A stretch of 64,000 nt of DNA. Origin: Limnoperna fortunei. Taxonomy: Eukaryota > Mollusca > Bivalvia > Mytilida > Modiolidae. Positions 56,140-64,000 of the stretch are shown here, piece after piece (position 1 is the first letter of the stretch; every line of letters starts with the position of its first letter). A program made the translations under genes and the position numbers. The notes beneath the pieces were generated by a model. The model had not been told where the DNA came from. It made no database searches and saw only the letters and a program-made list of their open reading frames with translations. The stretch spans positions 75,864,926-75,928,925 of the forward strand of contig OX104117.1 in NCBI GenBank assembly GCA_944474755.1. The letters are read 5' to 3'.

Positions 56140-59100
56140 GTGAAAACAAGGCGAAATCACTCCCCATTATTCTTTTTATTCGTTTATTTGCTGCTCACTA
56201 TGACTATCAACCTCGCGTCTGCTGTACAGTCCCCGAAACATATCAACAGGGTATATATGAGGATGGTAAAAAAACTATACTGCGTTTCTATATACCTGCT
56301 ATCTTGCGTGATAGAAATGCTACTAGTTATTAGCGGTATAGAAATAAATCCTGGCCCCAACAGTGACCCAAACGCTTCTATGAGTTCAATCAGTTCTAAC
56401 GACATTTCAGCTATACGAACTATATTTTCCCAATCGCTGTCCTTCGTTCACTTGAACGTGCAAAGTCTATCGCCTAAAATAGACCTCATCCAGGCTGAAT
56501 ATAATAACTTTAATATACTAGCTTTCACGGAATCGTGGCTAAGCGACGCACACACAGACGATTCTATAAGACTTCCAAATTACCACAGCCCATTTCGTCG
56601 CGATCGAAGTACAGGACAGATGGGCGGCGGCGTGGTAATCTATGTTAAGGAAAATATTAACGTCTTGCGTCGACCAGACCTCGAATCCCCCGACCTAGAA
56701 GCGGTGTGGATAGAAGTGAGGTTGCGTAATAAAACGCTTCTTTTCGGTACATTCTACATACCTCCCAACAGTGGACGAGATACCTGGTTAAATCTTGAGT
56801 CAAATATTGAAAATGTTATGAATATTCGTAAAAACTATGTTGTAATCACCGGCGATTTCAACGAAAATCAGCTAAATTTGAATACAACTAAAATCAAATC
56901 ATTACTTACTCAATTCAGTCTTCATCAACACATCGATCAACCGACTCAATTCACCGAAACCTCCTCAACATTGTTAGACCTAATTATCACTGATCACGCT
57001 AACAGTCTTCTATACTCAGACGTTGGCCCCCAACTAATAGATCAAACCCGTTATCACTGCCCAGTTTACGGTTTCCTTAATATTCCTAAACCAACAGACA
57101 AACGTATTACAAGAACCATTTGGCTATACGATCACGCCGACTACGATAAGTATCGAAAAATCCTATCTCAAACTGATTGGGAATCCCTCACAACTTCTGA
57201 AAACGTAGACGAAACTGCCAGTAAGATAACCGATGTCATCCTAACTGCGGCTGCTCACTCTATTCCTAATAAAACTATATCGGTAAATAAAAACGAACCA
57301 CCATGGTTGAAAAACGAGATCAAGATAATCTTAAGAAAGAAAAATAGAATTCATAAAAAAGCTAAAGTTTCTGATGATCCAGTTGACTGGGCAAAATTTA
57401 GAAAAATGCGAAACGAGGCAACTCGTATGATAAGAAACGCGAAAAATAAATTCACACACAATCTTGTAAGTAAGATATCAAACGAGCGATCAGGTAGTGG
57501 TAACTGGTGGAAAATTGTTAAAAATTTTACTGGCATTAGTGTAAGTAGAAGTATTCCACCCTTAATTCATAATGACGAAATCGTCACCTCCGACGACGAA
57601 AAGGCTAACAAATTCAATCTATTCTTTTCGGCGCAATCGAACATAGATGACACTAATCACAAAGTACCCCACTGTCAATATAACTTCGAAAACTCATTAT
57701 CTGAAATAGTTATCACGGAAGCGGACGTACTAGACGTCTTAGATACTATAAACCCCTCGAAGGCTTCGGGTCCTGATCTTGTTAATCCCAGATTTCTTAA
57801 AGAAGCCTCCGTAATTCTTAAAAGGCCACTCTGCCAACTATTTAACATGTCAATTCAAAATAGCACATTTCCAAGTTATTGGAAAAGAGCTAACGTCTCA
57901 CCGGTATTCAAAAATGGGAAGACCAACGAAGTAAAAAATTATCGTCCGATTTCCCTTCTAAGTGTTTTGTCAAAATGTATGGAAAGGTGCGTTTATAAAT
58001 ACGTGTACAATCACCTGATACGTAATAAAATTTTGACCGTACACTAATCTGGTTTTACAAGAGGTGACTCTGCTGTAAATCAATTAATCAAAATTACGAA
58101 TGACTTTGGTAAAGCGCTGGATTCTGGGAAAGAAATTCGTGTCGTCTTTTGCGATATAAGTAAAGCCTTCGATAGGGTCTGGCACAAAGGGCTTCTACAT
58201 AAATTAAAGCAAATTGGTATATCGGGAATTCTTTGGCGATGGTTTGCAAAGGGTTGTAGTTAATGGTTCAAACTCAAATTGGTTACCAATAACCGCGGGT
58301 GTTCCCCAAGGTTCAATATTAGGACCTCTGCTATTTTTAATTTTTATTAATGATATTGTAGTTGATATAGAGGCGCAAATTAAATTATTTGCTGACGACA
58401 CGAGTCTATATATTGTGGTTGATAATCCTCAATGTGCCGCTGAGAAACTTAACAGAGATTTGTACAAAATTCATGAATGGTCTCAAAAATGGTTAGTTAA
58501 CTTCAATCCACAAAAAACTGAAACCATGATTATAAGTCGTAAAACAATTAAAACATCTCATCCTCCAATTCAAATGGATAATCAAACAATACAAGAAATT
58601 GAAAAACATAAACACCTAGGTGTTTATTTCTCAAAGACCGGCCTGTGGAACGACCACATAGAATATATTTTGCAAAAATCATATAGGAGAATCAATATTT
58701 TGAGATTAGTTAGGAATATACTTGATAGGTTCTCGCTTGAAAAATTGTATATGTCTTTTATTCGTCCGATCTTAGAATATGCCGACGTTATTTGGGATAC
58801 CGACAACCAAACCCTTATAGAAAAATTAGAAAAAGTTCAGCTCGACGCTGCCCGAATAGTTACTGGTGGAACAAAACTTACTAGTATTGCAAAACTTTAC
58901 GAAGAAACCCACTGGGAAAAACTATCAGACAGACGAAAACAACATAGACTAATCTTCCTGCACAAAATTGTAAATAAAAGTGCTCCGGAATACTTACAAA
59001 ACCTGTTACCCTCCCGAGTAGATAGCAGACACGACCACAACACTAGGCAGAAAACAAATTTAATTGAAGCTAAAACTCGGACTACACTGTATGCAAATTA

Positions 59101-59548
59101 CTTTATCCCTTCGGCTGTCAAGTTATGGAATGTACTGCCAACAGATGTTAAAAATTGTACATCCCTAAACGTATTCAAGAAAACATTGCGATCCCAAAAC
59201 GATTCGGTCCCCGTACACTTCTACACCGGCAGTCGTTTAGGGCAAATACTACATGCCAGAATACGCATGAACTCGAGCTCGTTAAATTCTCACTTATTTG
59301 TCAGAAATGTAGTTGATTCGCCAAACTGTCGATGTGGCTGTCTTGAAACAACCGTACATTTTCTTTTGTCCTGTCCTTTGTACAACAACATTAGACGTGA
59401 TTTACTTAACTCTTTATCAAGTCTACCACTTCCAGTTGATGTTAACTTGCTCTTGTATGGATCTGACCAACTTTCCGACGAAGACAATGCGCACATTTTC
59501 CATCAAACTCAAAAATTTATTATAAAATCTAAAAGATTTACTGCATAG
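56140..59548 (+). pseudogene. LINE ORF2: 2A-like leader, APE endonuclease, RT; one stop, one frameshift
   Basis: 56140-58047 is open for 635 codons: a hydrophobic leader (FFLFVYLLLTMTINLASA), a 2A-like GIEINPGP (residues 66-73), then an EEP endonuclease (VHLNVQSLSPK, FTESWLSD, VITGDFNENQ, LLDLIITDH, RYHCPVYG; the usual SDH is RYH), the linker, and RT fingers (NYRPISLLSVLSK). A TAA at 58045 stops it where GFTRGDSAVNQL should follow directly. Motif A VFCDISKAFDRVWHKGLL (58140-58195) is in that frame; a shift near 58240 moves to 58214-59548, with AGVPQGSILGPLLFLIFIND, LFADDTSLYIVV and a C-terminal CRCGCLETTVHFLLSC zinc-like motif. Only two lesions, so this is a recent copy. 3' UTR to about 59880. 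Confidence 0.9.
56335..56358 (+). other. 2A-like ribosome-skipping motif GIEINPGP
   Basis: Residues 66-73 of ORF2, preceded by hydrophobic LLVIS. The consensus is D(V/I)ExNPGP; all key residues fit except Asp, which is Gly here. 2A-like peptides are known near the N-terminus of APE-type LINEs in molluscs, echinoderms and amphioxus. Confidence 0.75.
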
Positions 59549-59880
59549 GTATTCACATTGCAATTAACTATCACCTCCAATCACTAGTGCTTGCATTTTT
59601 CTCTATCACACCCAACTACCCGCACCCCCCCCCCCCCCCGCCCCAACCTCAACACATTCAGTTTTTTTTATATACTGAATTATTTCTTTTTTTTCATGAT
59701 AGGAGCTTACGCAAGATATCACAATCATGTTAATTGCAAATGTTTGTATATTTTTCCTTAGGAGACAGACTAGAAAAGCTACTTTGCTTGTTTCTGAATC
59801 CTAATTGTCATGATTTCTTTGTATTGTTTCGTGTGATCCTGTATGATCATGCTTATATTATGAAATAAATATGTTTACAC
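59549..59880 (+). other. LINE 3' UTR
   Basis: Contains a C run (about 59623-59640) and ends with GAAATAAATATG near 59870. No poly(A) tail is evident. Sequence after 59884 belongs to a different dispersed repeat. Confidence 0.55.
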
Positions 59881-60904
59881 CAAAATGAAGGTTATAACAA
59901 AATACCGAACAAAAGAAACTCATAAAGACAATCCACAAATCAAACAATTTCCGAAACAGGGGCCACATATCTTCCCAAGTCAGAATTCATCTCTGCCACA
60001 CAATAAATTGAGACATGCCCATATTAATTGATTTATTAACCTCTATAAAATATGATTAAACAAAACAAACTGATAGACCAATTTCACAAGCTAAATAGTC
60101 TGTCATTCTTATTTAATACACGTATAAAGTAAACTAAACAGATTTTAAATTATAAACATAGATAATCGTTTTCATGGCTGCTGAAAAATTTTCTATCAAC
60201 GTTTAAATGTGAAAAATGTATGGTATGACGACAAACCTTTACGAAAGACAAAACTACTCAGATGAAGAAGAGCAATATAACTTTCTACAATAAAATTCCA
60301 CATTCTCCCCAATTCAAAATTGAAAGCCGCCCGTCAAATTTAAGGATAACCACACGACAAGATAAAATCTTTTTATAAGCGTCATCTCAAGCAACATTTT
60401 CGCTAAACCGCGACAGTATATTAATATAGAGAAGAGTTTTATTGAGGAGATACTATGTTAAACTGGGCGATTACCCATTTTATTGCGAAATGGTCTGATT
60501 TTAAGGGCAAAACGGTTATTATAGTCAATGATGAAAAGTCGCAGTTTCAATGGAAGACCACACCCACCTACCCACGAAGAATTAGACAAATAATTTTGAA
60601 AATTTTCCGTTGCAAATAAAAAACCACACAGGAGGGCCACCAGTTTAACATACTTTTTAAATCAATATCCCAATAAAATGGAATTTCTTTATTACGTTGC
60701 CCAAAACTACGTTTTGGCGACATATTGTTTTTGCACCGTTTCTTCTGATATTATTCCGCTTTCCACTTTTCTACCTGTCCAAATAAATTTCTCAGAGACG
60801 CCTTAATAGAACCAAACGCTCCCTTTGAAACATGTGAAAATAAAATGTTATTTGCTTCAACACTTTTTGAATCATTTTTTTCATTTTTGTAGTGTGTAGC
60901 ACGT
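59881..60904. other. AT-rich stretch with a dispersed repeat piece
   Basis: 59886-59955 (GGTTATAACAAAATACCGAA) resembles 26842-26930 in intron 4. The rest has no recognised content. Confidence 0.5.
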
Positions 60905-61509
60905 AAAAGTTTTATACATCTTTAATATAATCTAAGGAAAGTTGTTTTTTCAAGGAGAATAGAACTTGTTCCCCCATAATACAATACAGAGATATAAGGT
61001 ATCTTATTTTCATGGTTATCTTTCTAATTACTCTTTTGTACAATGTATAGATGTAAGGCAGCTGATTGTTCATGTGTAATAGTTTTATACATGTTTAATA
61101 TAATCTACAGGGTAAAGTTGCTTTTTTCAAGGAGTATAGTTCTTGTTCCCCCATAATAAAATACAGAGATATAAGGTATCTTATTTTCATGGATCATCTT
61201 TCTGATTCCTCTTTTGTACAATGTATAGATGTAAGGTAGCTGATTTTTCATGGGTAATAGTTTTATGTTTAATAAAAAATACAATACAGAAATTTCAGGT
61301 ATCTTATTTTCATAGGACATACTGCTGATTCCTCTGTTATACAATGCAAAGATGTAAGGTAGCTGATTTTTCATGGGTAATAATTTTATTTATCTTTAAT
61401 ATAATCTACAGGGTAGCTTGCTTTTTCAAGGATTATATTTCTTATTCGTCTATCATACAGTACGGAAATTTCATGTATTTTATTTCCATGGGTCATCTTT
61501 CTGATTCTT

Positions 61510-61922
61510 CGGTAAATCGCCGATTTCTGGGACAGATGACCCAGTACAGATGAGCTCACGCGCACACATCTGTACTTGCTGCGTCATCCAATCAAAAAGC
61601 CAGAAACAAGAACGTTGTCATGGAAGCATAACAACGTTCTTCTATGACGTTCTTGTTTCCTGTGTTCTGATTGAATGTCAGAGACAATGGAGTATAAAAC
61701 AATGGAGAGTCTATATGATATAGCTACGTGAAAGTTGTTGGTTTACGGAAGAAATAGGTACTTTCATGCGTTTTGGGGAAAGCCCGTGTGAACTTTCACT
61801 CGTGATAGAAATTTGTATGTCTTTTGGCTCGTTCCGCTGCGCTCCACTCGCGAAGACATAAAATTTCTATCACTCGTGAAAGATCAACCGGTCTTTCCCA
61901 AAAACGTATGGAAGAACCTATT
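61510..61922. mobile_element. Foldback/MITE-like element, copy 2
   Basis: Collinear with 45067-45486 at high identity, including the GAACGTTGTCATG hairpin (one mismatch), the GTTCCGCTGCGCTCCACTCG core and the outer arm ending CCTATT. It interrupts the ~175-bp array. Confidence 0.88.
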
Positions 61923-62061
61923 ATACTTCTTTTGTACAATGTATAGATGTAAGGTAGCTGATTGTTCATGAGTAATAGTTTTATACATGTTTAATATAAT
62001 CTACAGGGTAAGGTCGCTTTTTTCAAGGAGTATAGTTCTTGGTCCCCTATATAATACTATA

Positions 62062-62204
62062 CAATTAATGACTTTTTATGAGGTTGACATGAAGATTTAT
62101 CAACCTGAAGAAGTGAAATATTCACCGAAGCCAACGGCTGAGGTGAATATCACTTCTGAGGTTGATAAATCTTATGTCAACCTAATATAAAAAGTCAACA
62201 ATTG
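62062..62204. mobile_element. 143-bp foldback palindrome, module A
   Basis: Near-perfect inverted repeat from CAATTAATGACTTTTTAT to AAAAGTCAACAATTG, centred at GCCAACGGC (62130-62138), with internal GGTGAATAT, AGGTTGATAAATCTT and TGTCAACCT blocks matching across the axis. Confidence 0.9.
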
Positions 62205-62394
62205 TTTTATTAAATGACTCAAGACCTGTGAATAATTTCATGATATTTCTCCATATCCTTTCAGATGTTTTGATCATTTTCCAAGACAAATTAAATCTCA
62301 CCAGATATTGGACTTTAAAACATGTTAAAGTAAACAAGATAAATAATTTTCAACATTTCTTCAACAAATTTAATTTAAAAATTTAACTTATTTC

Positions 62395-62653
62395 CATTTT
62401 CGGTACGGACTTCTGAGTAGAATTTTTTTTCAAAATAGCATCGAGTTGTTCATTTGGCATGTCCTCGAAATCTTCGTCGTAGTTTTTTTTCACGTAAATA
62501 ACTTTTAAATGTCCTAATGCTAGAATCCGTGGCTCTCCTGGTATTTTTGGCATCTTTCTCCGTCAAAATCTTCTTTAATTGTTCCTCATTGATAGTTGCA
62601 AATCGAGATTTCTGTCCTGCCGGCTCCATCGCAGCCACTTCTGCCATTTGCAA
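62395..62653 (-). pseudogene. 5' fragment of a Crypton/DUF3504-like (ZMYM/KIAA1958-type) protein
   Basis: Reads MAEVAAMEPAGQKSRFATIN, EEQLKKILTEKDAKNTRRAT and SSIRTFKSYLREK, then after a shift in a run of A residues YDEDFEDMPNEQLDAIL and, after another shift, FYSEVRTENGNK. The pattern (N-terminal basic helix, xFxxYLxEKxxxxxFEDM, then an aromatic-FYxEVRxxxG motif) is the SAM-like N-terminal domain found in Crypton-derived tyrosine recombinases and in ZMYM, QRICH1 and KIAA1958-type proteins. Only the first ~85 residues are present. Two indels in A runs break it. Upstream on its own strand is a CCAAT-containing palindrome that could be promoter sequence. Confidence 0.55.
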
Positions 62654-62692
62654 ACGTTTCTAATGACCCGAACTTAATTTGTAAGAACGCAT

Positions 62693-62726
62693 TTGATTGG
62701 ACGAAATAAAAAAAACGTCCAATCAA
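62693..62726 (-). promoter_or_regulatory. Perfect inverted repeat with two CCAAT boxes
   Basis: TTGATTGGACG (62693-62703) and its exact complement (62716-62726) separated by an A-rich 12-base spacer, 40 bp upstream of the Crypton/DUF3504-like start. CCAAT in both orientations is a common promoter feature; role inferred. Confidence 0.45.
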
Positions 62727-63130
62727 AAGCTACGTTTTATTGAGTGTCTCTGTGTTTTCCCTTGATCTATTTTTGGATACACGGTGCCAGTGTCATACGA
62801 CATTTGTCCACCTCTCGCGCAAATTTGCGCGGTAGACATGAGGTTTGATCGACAACATCGGCCAAGGATCTAAACCAATGAAAATGCTCAAATTTTCTAG
62901 TCATTTAATAAAATACAGAGATGCTTTTTAAGGATAATAGTTTTATACCTCTATCATACAATACATAGATAAAAGGTATCTTACTTTCATGTGTCATCTT
63001 TATGATTACTCACTTTTTTGTAATGCATAGATGAAATATTGCCGATTTTTCATAGGTAATAGTTTTATAGATGTTTATAAAAATCTACAGGGTAAGGTTG
63101 CTTTTATTCGAGGATTATAATATACAATTA

Positions 63131-63259
63131 CGGCCCTTGGAAGAGGTGAATATCTAAAATTGTCAACCAGAGGTGGGGTTATTTCCCTGAGGGCTTTAGC
63201 CCGAGGGAAATAACCCCAGCGAGGTTGACAATTTTGATATTCACTGATTTCAAGGGCCG
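63131..63259. mobile_element. 129-bp foldback palindrome, module B
   Basis: From CGGCCCTTG to CAAGGGCCG, centred at GGGCTTTAGCCC (63191-63202), with matched blocks GGTGAATATC, AAAATTGTCAACC and GGGGTTATTTCCCT. It is followed by TTTTATTATACCGAAC, whose near-complement lies at 63520-63533, so the whole insert is about 63121-63533. Confidence 0.9.
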
Positions 63260-63600
63260 CAACTGTTTTATTATACCGAACAAACAGTGGACTGGAATAT
63301 CATATGCTGTGTATTTGTGTTTTTATCATGTTTATGTTGAAACTTGTTTATTTCAAGGGTTATTCACCAAGGGTTATTCACCGGTGAATAATAGGGTTAT
63401 TCAATGGACATGGGTTTTTGAAAAGGTTATTCAACTTTTGTACGAATTTGAAGAAAAATACCCAGATTATTTCACGTCACGTGACCTTATTTCATCCAAT
63501 TAAGTCAATTACTAATTCAGTAAGGTATAACAATTCTTATTAACCCATCATGCAATACATAGCTGTAAGGTATCCTATTTTAATGGGTCAAATTTCATGC

Positions 63601-64000
63601 AGAAATATACCGGTATATTGTTAGGTAAATAATAACAATAAAGGTGACAACACTTAACATGTACATTTTAATTTACTGAAATTTGTGTTGTTCTCATCTA
63701 AACTTCTGCATTGTTGACCTTTTTTATTTGTTTTTACCTTAAAGGTTATTTACCGGTGAACAATAGAGTTGTTTCCCTTTTGTTTTATTTCCCCGGGAAC
63801 AATAGGGTTGTTTCCTTTTCTTTCATTTCATTTCATTATGTCATAAAAGACCATATACACGAAAAAGTATAAAGTTGTTTTAGTTCCTTTATTATTTTGT
63901 AATAAACAACTTTGTCAGGATCGCATAATACGCCCGCCCGATGATAAGGAAGAGAGCTACACACTTCATGTGTGTATTATACTGGGGGAGGGGGAGGGGG
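63601..64000. other. AT-rich end of window
   Basis: Short palindromes TTATTTACCGGTGAACAAT (63746) and TTTCCCCGGGAACAA (63788) echo the perfect one at 63374-63391. The last 17 bases are G-rich (GGGGGAGGGGGAGGGGG). Confidence 0.5.

Larger units (their letters stand above)
62205..62913. mobile_element. 709-bp segment bounded by 15-bp inverted repeats
   Basis: TTTTATTAAATGACT (62205-62219) and its exact complement (62899-62913). It abuts foldback module A and carries a Crypton/DUF3504-like gene fragment on the minus strand. It replaces array sequence ending near CCCTATATA and resuming AATAAAATACAGAG. Confidence 0.75.
60905..63600 (+). repeat. ~175-bp tandem array, interrupted by three elements
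   Basis: Unit contains GTTTTATACATCTTTAATAT, TTTTTCAAGGAGTATAG, CCCATAATAAAATACAGAG, ATATAAGGTATCTTATTTTC and TGTACAATGTATAGATG. Copies start at about 60909, 61082, 61259 and 61386, then resume at 61923, 62914 and 63534 after insertions at 61510-61922, 62062-62913 and about 63121-63533. Units vary from 127 to 180 bp. Confidence 0.85.

Overview
This is AT-rich animal DNA, most likely from a bivalve mollusc. The evidence is a pearl-like element (tandem 167-bp cores beside an ACGT/GGAC microsatellite), several pieces of a tRNA-derived SINE, non-LTR retrotransposons, and a DIRS element. No operon, bacterial gene, rRNA or CRISPR was seen. Species-level assignment is inference.

The one host gene I can reconstruct runs on the + strand from 9291 to 38702. 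Eight coding exons join with matching intron phases into a 776-codon frame. The N-terminal ~160 residues are an extended PHD (ePHD) zinc-binding domain of the PHF6/PHF11/G2E3 type. A Ser/Thr/Gln-rich linker and a ~340-residue C-terminal region that I do not recognise follow. Its introns are heavily invaded. Intron 3 is 92% a 28-bp minisatellite (11684-23259, about 413 units, with 1176-bp and 1815-bp higher-order periods) followed by a ~42-bp minisatellite. Intron 5 holds a 55-bp minisatellite into which a 5320-bp DIRS retrotransposon (28542-33861) inserted without any target duplication.

Left flank (1-9290): a decayed + strand LINE (1-1975), a deleted piece of a second LINE (1976-2853), and a nearly full-length decayed minus-strand LINE with ORF1, endonuclease and RT (2880-7068), then gene-poor DNA with short tandem repeats and SINE pieces.

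Right flank (38703-64000): a decayed minus-strand LINE (40140-42950); SINE and foldback elements; the pearl-like array (47455-49375) with a nested 482-bp TIR element and 9-bp TSD; an (AAT)n tract; a minus-strand LINE fragment split by a 1737-bp TIR transposon with 4-bp TSD (52057-53793); a recent + strand LINE (54499-59880) with ORF1, a 2A-like peptide, endonuclease and RT, broken by few mutations; and a ~175-bp tandem array (60905-63600) interrupted by three elements, one carrying a Crypton/DUF3504-like fragment.

The recurrent theme is nested insertion into tandem repeats. Because the tandem copies preserve the pre-insertion sequence, several element boundaries can be read to the base.
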